A DNA stretch of 64,000 nt, from positions 21,935,067 through 21,999,066 of the forward strand of contig OX359245.1 in assembly GCA_947179485.1 (NCBI GenBank), given 5' to 3'. The DNA is from Allacma fusca. Lineage: Eukaryota; Arthropoda; Collembola; Symphypleona; Sminthuridae. The notes below the pieces were generated by a model. The model saw nothing but the letters and a program-made list of their open reading frames with translations, had not been told where the DNA came from and did not search any database. How positions within the stretch are numbered: the first letter of the stretch is position 1; each line of letters starts with the position of its first letter. Of the stretch, positions 25,916-37,995 are shown piece by piece. A program made the position numbers and the translations under genes.

Positions 25916-28050
25916 CCACCATCAAATATTTTTTGTAATTGCAAGTATTTCTTTAACTCATTAGTACTCTCCAAAATCAAAATCCACGAAGAAAGGTATA
26001 TCGATAGGAGAATGAAAACGTGAGGAGTTTTAAGCTTTCTTTACAGCGTACTTATAGAGCCGACTGGTCACAATCTTAAATATCAAAATCAATTCTTGAA
26101 ATCATTCTATACAATACAGATGGGAAAGCCATATTTCTGAATAGAATAGTGGTATATATCAATTCATATTTATGATCCTTCTATAATTTTTTTTTAAATT
26201 GTCATGTTGAACAAAACCAATATGAAGACATGGTCCTGTACAACAAGGGTCATGAAAGCATAGAGAAAATACTGTTGAGTTTTACAAAGAGCTTACGGGA
26301 CAGTAAATTATTTAATTGGGAACTGATGTTGGCGGTATATCAGCATGTAAAATAACTAATAATCTAATTAAATGATTTGGTGTCCATTTTTTGAACTAGA
26401 ATGTTTAGGGGATTTTAGGATAAGGAATTTTTGATAAATTATGGAACTGCGAATGTTAAGGCTGAGGAAGATATGTAGTTCCATTAAGAAGGTAAAAAGA
26501 ATCCATGTAAATACGGCTGTAAAATAGGAAGGGAAATAAAGATCCGAGAAGAGTATCAGCCAACCCACATTTCAAATAGACAAATAAAGTTGTCTTAAGT
26601 GGAAATACTTGGCGTCGTGAGGAGCCAAGAGCCAACTAACAAAAGATTAGTTTCATGCTGTGATTTTGACATTTTTAACTCACGTTATGTTACTATTGTA
26701 GCATGAAGCCCTCATGCCCCCACACCATAACACGCACTAATACTTATGAATTTTCCAACTTTCAACCCTCAACCTCGTCACTTCAACGTGGATGAATCGC
26801 CTGTGTCAATGTCTAAGTTTCTACCTTCGCTCTCTCCATTTTTCATCCTCTACGGTTTTACTTGAACTAAAATTATCAAGAGTCAAAAGTCAAATTCACC
26901 GATTCACAGTCATCATCGATACGTCTGAAATGCTTTAAAAGGTATTGTTACAACAATGTGTAACACACTCTATCTTGAAGTTGTCTTTCTTAATTATTTG
27001 CTGGAATATTTCAATTTGTCGATTCATTAATTTTACAGTTTGAGGAGTCGAAATAAACTCAGGAAAACGTGTAATTAAGGTGTGTGAGGAATGGGAAAGG
27101 GATTCACCAGGAAGATCCTATCTCGTAAAATAGAAGTGTTTTTCGACCAGAGAGTCCTTCTTCGCAGTTATCCTGACCATAGGTGTGCATTTTCATAGAA
27201 AGAAGAGTTTATATTATGTCGGGGAATAATTAATGTTTATACAATAATTCATTAATTATTGTCATTTTTCATTTAGTGGCACCGAAGAAACGGCGATTAA
27301 CCATTACAAGAACATGGGTATTACTTTAAGCTGCGGTACTAGAATAAGAAATACTCCTACCTAATCCTCCTGGGTTTGGAAAAGTGTTGTGTGAAAGAGT
27401 AGTTGAATTATGAGAAGGAATGAGCAGACCGACGTTGGACATAAAATAAAAATCCTGGTCGATCTGGCGGGTCGGATTCCTCAAAGCAATCAAAAGACAA
27501 ATAAATTAACCTCATCGAAATTCCACGTGCTCCTTTAATCCTCTCAGCGAGTTTTTACCGCATAGTTCCCGACTTTTCCATGTTCTCTCTGCCTAACGTA
27601 TGGGTACTCCACGACGAGTACTCCTCAACTTCATCGTACCTTAGGATAAGGGACTGAATTTCAAAATCCTGTCCATTTTACCACATCATCACAGTACATT
27701 GTAGCCATTTTTTCGAATTGCTTTTGCAATTCTGTTACGGCTGATGTTGCAAATGATGAGCCCATTTTTCTCAGACAACAGTATGTGCTGTTTGTTTTCC
27801 TACTTTCGCTGCAAGCTGTAGTGTCTCCTACTTTAATATCGGATACTATTCTGCTATTTGATTATTGATTATTGTTGCTATTACAGTATTTCATATCAAA
27901 TGATGGAAATCCTAAATAAAAACGCTTGATATGATAATCTCAAAAAAAGGTTTAATTTACAACAAAAACTGATGCAAAGGATAGGACGCACACAGTCCAT
28001 ACGGAGGTTTGTACAGGGTGACACAAAGCGATTGTCTCTTCCACTAACCT
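25916..28050. other. AT-rich non-coding DNA
   Basis: I see no gene here. A short imperfect palindrome built around AATAATTAATG and CATTAATTATT occurs near 27,225-27,260. Open frames are short and unrecognised. Confidence 0.5.
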
Positions 28051-28077
28051 ACATAAGGGAGTAACTCATAAAATATT
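28051..28077 (+). repeat. Left copy of a 27 bp inverted repeat pair
   Basis: This stretch, containing AGTAACTC and AAAATATT, matches the reverse complement of 31,480-31,506 at 24 of 27 positions. The two copies lie 3.4 kb apart. Similarity fades quickly on both sides, so they may be two fragments of one repeat family in opposite orientation rather than the ends of one element. Confidence 0.45.
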
Positions 28078-31000
28078 AGATAACCTATTTTGTAGCAAAT
28101 TATTTTCTACATTTTTTACACGTTGGTTTATTGACGTAGGTCAACTTTGGAAGTCACAGGAGTCCCGAAAATGAAGCGAAGTCACAATTCAACACAGGTA
28201 TTTTTCAAGAACATACATATTTTGTCACTTGATTGTAAGAAATTAAGTGAGCTTTCCGGGGAGTTATATGAAGGTCCCTACGTACAGTTATCCTATAAAA
28301 ATGGGTAAAAATATGTGAAATCGACCTCCTGAAAAGGAATCCCCACAACCTTGCACCCTACCGTACAGGACTTTGAGTGGTGTTGTCTAATCACATTAAT
28401 TTTTGGAAAGCCCATAAAATTTCCTACAAATAGTTGTCAAAGCATGTGGTTAAAGAATCGAATGAAAATAAATTACTAATGTTACCATAGAAACATGTTA
28501 GTTCACGTTGCGACTCTGTCACAATATTGACACAGTGCAATGAAGTAATTTTTTAAAGTTTCAAGCATTACAGTTAGCAACAAACTTAAAATCAATTATC
28601 AGAATCAATTATTTATAGTAATTAATAGTAATTATTATAATATGGGAGATAGAGGGGGGCCAATCACGCTGGTCTCCTTATATGTATGTATGTTCGTAGA
28701 GGTAATAAAACATTAAGGAATTTTGCAGAACCCTTAGATTTACACTAAAATTTTCTACGAAAGGCAACTCGTAGCCAATGAGCAATAAAACATCAAGTTT
28801 TCTTGGGAGGTCTGCTTTTATATGTCCTTTTTACTAACCACAACTCAATCTCAATGCTCATTGGCATTGGTGCTTTTGACCATTCATTATTATCGTAGAC
28901 AGAAATGATATTCAAATTTTAGAAATCTATTTTAATAATCTCGTATAGGCTTGTCTACTGCTGGTCCGATCAAAACATCCTAATAACGAAAACAGTCATA
29001 AAAAGCATTTGCATGCAACTTCCCAGGTATTTCAGTTTAAGAATACATATTATATATCATGCATGCTACAATTCATTCAATGAACTAGTTCATTAATTGA
29101 ACGTTTCTAAGATATTTCAAGATTTGAGTGAACTTGAGTGAACTGAAAACATTTCAATTTATGTAATGAATGAGTTTGAATCGAACTATTTTGCAAAATC
29201 AAGCATACATAGCTCTTGCAACTGTCAAAGTATTCTGTAAAACATTTCCAAATTATTATTTTAAATGTAAAAGCACTAATTTGAAACAATTTGAAGCCAA
29301 TTCTTTAACTTTTTTGCATGGTTTGAAGTACTAATTTAGTTTAAAAACGTATAAAGTTCAATGCAAATGTGTTAAAGTTAGTTAAAATAGTTCCGTCAAC
29401 TGAAAATCCGTTAATAAATTACCCAAGAGATATAAGGTAATTCGTTTTAAGAAAACATAGTGTGTATCTAGGGTCACGTTAATATATGTACTTTGATCTA
29501 CACAGATGCACAACACTAATCACGTACCTGTTATCTTACGTTTGCTGAATAATTTTTGAATATCCAATTATTTGGCCAAATTTTCCCAATTACTTTGAGA
29601 GAATGAACTTAAGATACTGATAAATCTAAGACATAGTTCGAGATAAGTTTGAGAGTATTTTCAATAATGTACTTTGTATTTCAAATACTGTATTTTCATT
29701 TCGTATTTTCAGTTTTAGCTGGAAGCAAAGTATTTTATTTTGCATCTTTGCAAAGTTTCTCCTGGTATTTGTAATTTAGATTTGTATTTGAATGTTTCTG
29801 GAAATGTATTTGTATTTTGTATTTTAATAATCAATTTCATGTATTTTCCACATCTCCGCATACCACAGAGCACAGTTTTGTGAAACCAAGCTTATGGAGA
29901 AGTTGATAAAATATCTTAAGCTCTTGTAGGAATACAGATATAAGATTTTTGTACACAAAAATCTACATGATCTTGTTATTTTAAGTAATCAGGGACTCGA
30001 GAAAAGCACAATTGCTAAGCTCACTCCTCAATGGTTCTTTTTTATTATAGAATTCTGATTTTTAAAACATACCTGCCATTAGTGCTGCAATAATAATTAT
30101 TGTTAGTTTGTACGTTTGTTTTTTTTGTGCAAAACAAAACAAACAATATCCTTTGTTTGTTTTTTATTTGTTGAACAATAAATCTAGAAGAAAATTGTCT
30201 TGCTAATTTACAGGCACAGGTTGCATAGATTGGTTCGAATTACTGAACATAATTCGCAGTAACTTCGGGAACGACCTATTGATTGTTATGGATTCTGTAG
30301 TTATTTTTAATCTACGATGTTTCACTTTACAGAATTCCATATTATTAAATGTTGCCACGGCATTTAAGTGAATTTACATAGTACACATGACCTACCTAGA
30401 AACAATTATACTTCCTTGTGATTACAGTATCTACCTATTAGATTAAACTGGGTTTGCCAGTGTAAGTTTAGAAATAAACCTAATCATAAACAAATGGATT
30501 CCAGAGGTGAGATATCCAGGGAATCTGGTATCCCCTCAGTAAGTCTATGTACAGCGGATTTCTTTGCTAAATCATGATTTTTCTATACTGACAAAAATCG
30601 TTGCTAACTGGATATTTCGAGATGCGCATTTACAAAGAGGTTAGGAATTCCCTCCCATGAGTTACTTCTGGAAGATACGTTTTTTTTCTTGGAAAACTTG
30701 AGTTTGAAAGACCCAGTCGAGTGGAAAGTGGTCCTTAAATAGATATATTCCTTTACTATTTCCAGGGTGTAGTTCGCCAGGTGGAAAATTGACTTTTTCT
30801 AGATTGATTGCGATCAAAGAATGGGACTTTGGTTTTGCGAGCATTTACTTGTAACTAGTTAGAATTGCAATATTGGTCTAGAAAGTGAATTATCTGTTTC
30901 AGATCACAAGGACTATATGCTAGACAGCATCAGACTATCATCTGCATACTATAGGGTTGGGAAGGGCACAGGAGTAGCCCAACACTGAATGTACACAACT

Positions 31001-31479
31001 ACCATCGTTAAGGAATGGTTTCGAAGGCCAGTGCCCCTGTGTCGCGGAAGTGAGAGAAAGAGAGATAGACGTTGGTTTCTATGGGATGTACTGCTATTTA
31101 GCATGCACCCAACGCTCACTTCAATGAGAGTGGATTTTACTTATTTTAGTGGACGATGGATCTTCTCTCTATCTAGCCTCTCTATCATATAAGTAGATAC
31201 AAACAGAACCTTGAACCAGGTTTGCTTTGTTTCAATCTACTACTTATTTGGTTCTCCTTAGCTCAATATTTGACTTGGAAAGACGATGCTAACCTATAAA
31301 CAAGCGTCCAAACATGTTTTCAAAAACATTATGTACTGAAATAAAAAATGCTAAATTAAAGTTGCGTACAAGAATCTACATTTGTTCATGTCCGTGACCC
31401 AGTGACCGTAAAAATGGACCGTCAATTAAATAGATTTTAGAAAATCTGAAAAAGAATTCACTAGAAACTGGGGGAATCG
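28078..31479. other. AT-rich non-coding DNA between the inverted repeat copies
   Basis: No coding sequence is recognisable. The part at about 29,640-29,850 is dense in variants of TTTGTATTT and ends near TATTTTCCACATCTCC, a composition often seen in non-autonomous hAT elements, but I could not pair two ends. A GTTTGTTTT-rich patch occurs at about 30,110-30,180. Confidence 0.4.
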
Positions 31480-31506
31480 AATATTTTACGAGTTACTTCC
31501 CTATGT
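31480..31506 (-). repeat. Right copy of the 27 bp inverted repeat pair
   Basis: Reverse-complement partner of 28,051-28,077, with three mismatches. Confidence 0.45.
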
Positions 31507-32674
31507 GAACTAGGGAGGGAGTTAGAATATAAAATTCTCGGAGATAATTATTGTTTTTTATGAGTTCACTGATGGGAGTCAAACATTTGAAGTCTGAAAA
31601 GTTACTTGTAGGAATTACAGATAGTTTACAAAATTAGTAGGTGGCTGAACTGAAGCCACCTGAAGTCAAACATTTGTTGGGATATGATGGGTCACTTGAC
31701 ATGATAAATAAATAAAATATAACACCTCGTAAGTAAATTTTCAGAATAAAAGAAAATTTTGGTTGGCGAGAAAATACTTGTATAAAATAAGTATTTCAAA
31801 TATTAATTCAAATACAACATTCCAAAATATTCGACCCCACTGTCAAAAGTTATATTTATCGTGCATGAGTCTCCTGAGTTACTTCTTGACGTTGAGCTAA
31901 CTACCGAAAAAAGGTTTTGTTGACACTGGCGGTATCTGTAGTTTTGAAATGGTAGGATCTGTAGCTGTTTTCACGGCATCCAGTCCCTTGCTATAGTAAT
32001 AGATAACAGTACGGAACAATATACGTAATGCCAGGCAGAGTGTAGCTTTGATTTTAGAGACGAAGCCTAGGTCTTAATTGAAGTTGTCGTATCCAGTGAT
32101 GGGTAACCGAAAATTTGGGTTTAAGTTAAGTACTTAAAAGTTAATGACAGTGCAAATTCGGTTTTGGTTTTCGTTATTGGTTTTTCAAGAATTCGGTTAT
32201 GGTCATTAACGGTTAGGAATTGGATTCAATAGTGTCAATCGGTTAATAACCGTTGATGAGTCTTTTTCTGGAAGTTTTTCAGCAATCTAAAGCTTCATTA
32301 AGCATGGTAAATGTCTGCCTTTAGCAAGACTGGCTTCTATTAATTCCCGAAAAGTCTTCGTAGCCTTCATTTTTAAAAAACAATAATATGATTCCATTCT
32401 AGTAGCTTCAGAATAAATAAATTGTTGGTAACCAGTAAAAATGGTCTACGTAAATTGACAACTTGTTCCAAAAACAAAATTAAATTTATCACATGGAATA
32501 TTCATATAAGTGAACTGAAATTGAACATGAAAATGTGGAACAGTTCATATTTGATTGCAAGTCAATGTATTTGTACCATATTAGTTTAATCAAAAAAGTC
32601 TATTTAGTTCGATCGCCGATGTTATAATTACGGGTGTTGAAAAATTCGGGGAAACATTCCATGGCCATGGAGAC
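31507..32674. other. Non-coding DNA with a possible single hAT-type end
   Basis: At 32,094 the sequence CAGTGATGGGTAACCG begins a block of GGTT/AACC-rich sequence running to about 32,270. CAGTGATGGG resembles the terminus of many hAT elements, but I found no matching reverse end, so the block is not called as an element. No gene is visible. Confidence 0.35.
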
Positions 32675-33918
32675 CAGAGCTGCGTTCAAGTAAAGTAAAA
32701 CCCAAACTTGACCCTGAACTTGACTTGACCCTGACAGTCAAGTAGGTTTTTCAGACTGTCTTGAACTTGACGGTTCATGGTCAGACAATTACTTGAAAAT
32801 TCAGGGTCAAGTATTCAAGTACTTTTCGCGTAACTTGAACCTGGTCAAGTATAGCCGGGACAACTCTTGACTTGACCATGACTTGACCATGACCCGAACT
32901 TGAACTTGACTTGAATTGTCAAGTTTTTCAAAATAGAAATATAAAAATAGTATTCACACTTAAAATATAGCAACAACACTAATTCTAAATAATCTGATCA
33001 AATACTCTTGATTTTTCTTACTGCATTCAATTAATCGACTAAAACAGCAAATGAAAATATTATTCACAATTCACAGGCTTCACCAAAAATATTTTGATTG
33101 ATTAAATCTCGATGATTAATTAATGTCTTAAATTGGTGCAAGTAAATCATTTCCCATTGAATTTTACTATTAATAATAATTACTTTGTGCTAATATACAA
33201 GTTTAGGTTGCTTCACTCGAAATATTCACAATTCAGCGTCCGCCCTATGCAACAATGCAACAAACTGGCTTATATATGTAGTACAGTTGTTAACGTTGTA
33301 CAAATGTTACATTATTTAGAACGAAAAGAGTACTTGAATTTAAGTAACTTGATTCATGAACAATGTATTTATTTTATATAATAATACAGTAAACCAATTG
33401 AACTTTGTCGCTTTCAGAGGTGGTGCTCCGAACATTTTATATTCTTATTCTTTCGGTTCACTAGTGCAACCGTGGCTTTCCAAGCGGATCTGGAGATATT
33501 GAATCGTAACGCGTAAATATGTTTTTTGACGAACTTGCATGGGTACGGAGTCTCGGAGTAACGACAACGACACTTAGAAAGAAAGCCTATTGAAATATAT
33601 GGCGCCACAACTTTGATATGGGTAATGTTTAGTTACTTCATCGTGCTTAGAGTTACTTGAATAAGTACTTGAAATACTCATGGTTCATGGTCAAGGATTT
33701 ATACATCTTTACTTGACCATGAACATGACTTGACTCTCAAGTAGAATTTTTAATCTTGACCATGATAACTACTTGATTTCAAATCTCAGGGTCAAGTATA
33801 TACATAACTTGACCATGACTTGAATGTTCAAGTATCCATTATATTTTACTTGACCATGACCCGAACTTGACCATGACTTGAAATACTCATGGTCTACTTG
33901 AACTTGAGCGCAGCTCTG
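32675..33918. mobile_element. Non-autonomous hAT-type element with 8 bp target duplication
   Basis: The termini are inverted repeats: CAGAGCTGCG followed by T/C and TCAAGT at each end, 16 of 17 positions identical. They are directly flanked by an exact 8 bp direct repeat, ATGGAGAC, at 32,667-32,674 and 33,919-33,926. An 8 bp duplication plus CAG-starting ends are the signature of the hAT superfamily. About 250 bp inside each end is packed with short variants of ACTTGACCATGACTTGA in both orientations, giving complementary arms. The central ~700 bp is AT-rich and unique. No transposase frame is present, so movement must have depended on an enzyme supplied elsewhere. Length is 1,244 bp. Confidence 0.85.
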
Positions 33919-33926
33919 ATGGAGAC

Positions 33927-34050
33927 CATGGAATTGTGAAAAATGCAAAATTTACAAACATGAATTCCATGTCCATGAAATACCCATGGAATGGCGATCC
34001 ATGGATTGCCCATGGAATGGTGACCCATAGAATCCCCATGGAAGGGTGTC
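33927..34050. repeat. CCATGGAATGG-type short repeat cluster
   Basis: At least six variants of CCATGGAAT or CCATGTCC recur irregularly. Two more precede the hAT insertion at about 32,657-32,670, so the cluster predates that insertion and was split by it. Function and family are unknown. Confidence 0.5.
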
Positions 34051-34421
34051 TATTTTAACTTCAATTACCTTCCATCCAACTTCGTTCTATTATAACTTAA
34101 TAGACTATATTTCCTGAACTTAAGGAATATTCCACAAATGACGTCATCCAAAAACCGGGTAGATTTTGGCTGACAAACTGGATGATCTTCCGTAGTAATG
34201 AAAAAGTGCACCAGACTGTATACATACGCCATCCGTATATGTATAATCACATGAGTATAGTTAGACGCTCAAAGTGTGTTATTACTGAAACCTGCTCTCT
34301 GCTGCAGAATAAATTATGAATTGTGATAACAATTAATCGACTTTGCTTACTTCGTTTTTGTGGACGAGTCTGTTATTCATTAGCTATCGGTAATGGTCTG
34401 TAGAACCTTAGTAATGAGTAC

Positions 34422-34454
34422 TGTAAGGAAGAGTGCTCCTTGCTCATACACGCA
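34422..34454 (+). repeat. LTR-start-like direct repeat, left copy
   Basis: TGTAAGGAAGAGTGCTCCTT and the bases that follow match 37,771-37,803 with only two differences over about 33 bp, then the copies diverge. Both start with TG, and the right copy is preceded by a purine-rich tract, as expected at the start of an LTR next to a polypurine tract. The two copies bracket the Gypsy fragments. No full LTR pair could be aligned, so this is a remnant at best. Confidence 0.4.
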
Positions 34455-34869
34455 TTGGTGGACCCAACGCGGTATTTTGAATATTCCAATGAAATGATAC
34501 TGGAACACATTTTCTTACGTGTGTTCCACGTTCGACTGCCTCAGTGTTACTTAGGGCGGCGTGGAGTTAACTTGTACTCTAAAGAAGAATCTAATTCCAA
34601 TAAAGAAGTCTATTATATTTGCTGTTACCCTAACTAGCGTGGACTGGAGACTTATTCCTTGCGTGGCTTAGCATTGGCAATTTATTAATCATTATTTTTA
34701 TGAGTTAAGGTTGTGTGTAATAATTTAGGGTTGCTCTTAATTTTGTTGCTTTATCACAGTAGTCAAAGTTGCCTTTTCCGCATTATACCGCCACTTACTC
34801 ACCCGTGCTTATCCCGAACTACAATTTTGTATGGATGTTTGAAATCCGATTGTTTTTTCCAACCAAGTG

Positions 34870-35800
34870 TTTTGCAGATTTCGATTTCCTAGTAAAATCA
34901 TCACATACCATGGAACACAATTCGAATCACGTGTTTTTGAAAAGCTTTGCAAAAGATGAGGTATTTCTCACAAAACGGTTGCATGTTATCATGCGCAAGG
35001 TAATCAGGTCGAACGAAGTAATCGTGACCTTAAAACCATGATTACAGCATTTTGTGGCAAACGAAAGTCAGATTGGGATGTACATCTCCAGAATTTCGCA
35101 CTTACACTTAGAACTATGGTGAAAGAGTCGCTAGGCTGTAGTTATGATTTGCTTAATTTAGGTAGGATGATACAGTTGCTGATCGATCGGGCAATTGCAC
35201 CAGCAGCTAGGAAGAGTTTAACTGCTGAACAAATATCTGTTTGGTTGCCTTGTCGGTTCAGTTGAGTAAATTAAGAGACTGGGTGACGAAAAATATACAT
35301 CGTATCTGTCACAAAAGAAGTATTATGACAAAAAACGTCAGCCGTGTAAATTTAAAGTGGGAGATAAAATACTTCTACAAATGCATATCTTATCAAATTC
35401 GGAGGAAACAATTAGCAAGAAACTTTGTAAAAAGTGGTTTGGATCATTTACGTTGATAGAAAAAGTTTTGCCAGGGTTAAAGTTTAAACTAATTCATGTA
35501 ACAACCGGGGAGCCATACGGCACTCACCATGTTTACGAATTTAGACCGTATTATGAGGATGAAAGCAAACAGACTAGGAAGAATGTTTGGGAGTCTAGAA
35601 AGCAGAGACGGGATTTTCAAATTAGTAATGAAGAAATATTCGTTGATAACGCTAACGCACAGGTAGTTCCAGAAACTGTAAAAGAACCACATCCAGGGAG
35701 GAATTTAAGGATAAAGCCACGAGTAAATTATTCAGATACGCGTAGAAAAAAATGTCATGCTTTTGAGTTTAATTTTAAATGCAAGTTCATTTTAAATTAA
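34870..35800 (+). pseudogene. Ty3/Gypsy integrase fragment (Pol C-terminus)
   Basis: The reading runs through several frames. At about 34,870-35,040 it shows a degraded core resembling the middle of a retroviral-type integrase. From 35,038 comes ITAFCGKRKSDWDVHLQNFA, matching the W-D-x-x-L segment after the last catalytic residue, then ESLGCSYDLLNLGR in the position of the usual STGxSPxELLxGR. From about 35,357 to 35,800 the C-terminal part includes GDKILLQ and KWFGSFTLIEKV, the GPF-type module of Gypsy integrases, then GTHHVYEFRPYY. Stops and shifts at about 35,040 and 35,265 make it non-functional. No protease, reverse transcriptase or RNase H part is present upstream, so this is only the 3' end of a pol gene. 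Confidence 0.75.
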
Positions 35801-37210
35801 AATACATGCACTGGCCATGCACTTGAAGTATAGTTATAATTAGTGAATTATTTTTTAGTAGTAAGGTAATTCCAATTTAATATTTGCAGCTGCATAGGTT
35901 AATTTTATTTATACCTACAGAGTGGAAGCGGGACTTCTGCTGGAAGTATCTGTGTACATACATTTTTAATAGAGTTTTTTGCTAGAGTGGAGCTTTAGCG
36001 TGCTTATTTTACTTTAACGTTTGTTTATAATACAATTATATTAACAACCCGTAATTATTGTTTTGCTTATTTTTTATTAGGCGTTAATGGAACTTACGCT
36101 TATCAACATGTCTCGTAATATTGGATGCTTGAAGAAAACTTTCCGTGGCGTAAACAGAAAATGAAAATAATTAACTTTATGGACACATTCGAGCTTAATA
36201 TTCAGTAAAAAATGGCCTTAGATATGTGGACATTTTCTGAGTATCACCACGATATTTTTGTTAACTATTTAATGAAAGCGGCACTGATGTATTGTTCTTC
36301 TCGATTACTAATTAATGCAATGATTGACGTTGCAATGAATGAAAGAGAAATAGGATTTGCAGTTTTAGTAAGTGTAAGAGCACTTATGGTTGTTGGTTTA
36401 TCACACATGTATCTATCGCTACTCAGTTAAAAAACTATGTTATTCCGGTTATTCATGATTATGAGTTTATATGTGGACGTATTCAAGCTATTTGGGAAAA
36501 TCCTAACATTCTCAAAATTCTTTATTATGCGAGTAAGGCTATCAAGTATTTGTTTAGAGATTTCGACTATTTTGATTTTTTTGTCGATATTAAATTTGCT
36601 AATTACTATCTCAATCCTAAACAAGGATCTGAGATGGACAAGAGCTTAAATGAATTGGGTAAATTATTTTGTAATTTTGAACTAAATAGATCCGATTTTG
36701 TTGTCAATTGGACTTATGCTTTGGTTGATTGGGAATCACAATTAACTGCTTCTCGATATGCAAGACTGTGTTTAAATGTTTGGTAAAAAATCAAAATTCA
36801 GGACAGGGACAGTGTAACCTCAAAGGAACTGCATACAAATCTCGAATTTTGGGAAGCTAAGATTGTTTCTAAAAAAGTACACACTGTGCTAACTTGTAAC
36901 GTATCCGAACCAGTACAGTTAGTGCAACATATACAGGTTTTAAGTAAGAGACCATTAAGTTCTCACGAAGCAAAAGTGTGTCTGATTATCAACACTTGGA
37001 GAATTCAACTGGCTAAAGATGGGGACTTGTGTCGCCCAGTGTCATGGTGATGTTCCGAAACTAGAAACAACAAAGCACTAGTATTATTGTTTTACTTTAA
37101 TTTCTGTGAAAATGCACAAAATAATAATTTTCAATAATAATTTCTTGTTACATAAGCTAACAAGCAAAGTCTTCCGATGTAAACTCCAGAACTGAATGAA
37201 AATTGGTGGA
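35801..37210 (+). other. Probable retroelement remnant, unidentified frames
   Basis: After the integrase stop there is a purine-rich segment (about 35,920-35,935) and AT-rich sequence that could be LTR. From about 36,435 to 37,050 the plus strand reads almost continuously across two frames, including IQAIWENPNILKILYY and SLNELGKLFCNFELNRSDF. It precedes a nucleocapsid-type zinc knuckle, so it may be the matrix/capsid part of a gag gene, but I do not recognise it and the assignment is by position only. Confidence 0.3.
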
Positions 37211-37410
37211 NNNNNNNNNNNNNNNNNNNNNNNNNNNNNNNNNNNNNNNNNNNNNNNNNNNNNNNNNNNNNNNNNNNNNNNNNNNNNNNNNNNNNNNNNN
37301 NNNNNNNNNNNNNNNNNNNNNNNNNNNNNNNNNNNNNNNNNNNNNNNNNNNNNNNNNNNNNNNNNNNNNNNNNNNNNNNNNNNNNNNNNNNNNNNNNNNN
37401 NNNNNNNNNN
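37211..37410. other. Assembly gap (run of N)
   Basis: Two hundred undetermined bases. Open frames that span it are artefacts. Confidence 0.99.
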
Positions 37411-37514
37411 GGTAACTACTACTTTCAGATACCACATCTCAGTTGGAAAGAACACTACCCGTAGATGGAGATCGCATCGTAGTGTCAGCTGAACAACCTT
37501 TAAGTTAAAATCCA

Positions 37515-37735
37515 CTATTGCCTCAAAAAAGTGTTCCAGATGTGGTCAAACAGGTCACATTAGAAAAACTGTCCGAACTACAGAGCTCCTAATAGCTTAA
37601 AACTTTTCAAGGAACCACTTCTAAGAGCCAACCGTCATCGAGGAGGTAGGCGCTTAAAGGCTAAAAAAGACCTCGAAAGAAAGCTGGCTCAAAGAACCCA
37701 GAGATTCGGAGGACCCTCTAGCTTATCTTCTTAAA
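37515..37735 (+). pseudogene. Gag nucleocapsid zinc knuckle remnant
   Basis: The plus strand encodes KKCSRCGQTGHIRK, the first three ligands of a CX2CX4HX4C retroviral zinc knuckle. The last cysteine lies in a neighbouring frame one base away, so the gene is shifted. The sequence after it is rich in Arg and Lys (LRANRHRGGRRLKAKKDLE), as expected of a nucleocapsid tail. It lies downstream of the integrase fragment, the reverse of gag-pol order, so two copies or a rearrangement are involved. Nucleocapsid proteins package retroelement RNA. The assembly gap hides what lies just upstream. Confidence 0.6.
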
Positions 37736-37770
37736 AATCTGGAGATTTTTTAAAAAAATTCGGGAGACGT

Positions 37771-37803
37771 TGTCAGGAAGAGTGCTCCTTGCTTATACAC
37801 GCA
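37771..37803 (+). repeat. LTR-start-like direct repeat, right copy
   Basis: TGTCAGGAAGAGTGCTCCTT and following bases repeat the sequence at 34,422-34,454. It is preceded by a purine-rich stretch ending TTCGGGAGACGT, which looks like a polypurine tract. Sequence after about 37,803 does not match the left copy. Confidence 0.4.
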
Positions 37804-37995
37804 TGAGATGCAATCAAAGATGGGCCTTTTAATTCACCTACCGTATTTACGGCCTATGATTAAGCTAACATGAAGAGCCAGCCTATATGCCTATAAGTTA
37901 TCTCCCCCTTTAAGCAGGTGTTCAACCAAACCCTTCGTTAAATCCTATAACCGCTAAAGAAGCACGACGTTCCTTCGTGTAATATAGGAAACCGG

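Noticed and set aside
32094-32280. CAGTGATGGGTAACCG start as a hAT element end
   Set aside because: No matching opposite end or target duplication was found, so no element was called.
37084-37515. Long frames spanning the run of N
   Set aside because: Undetermined bases were translated as open; there is no sequence evidence.
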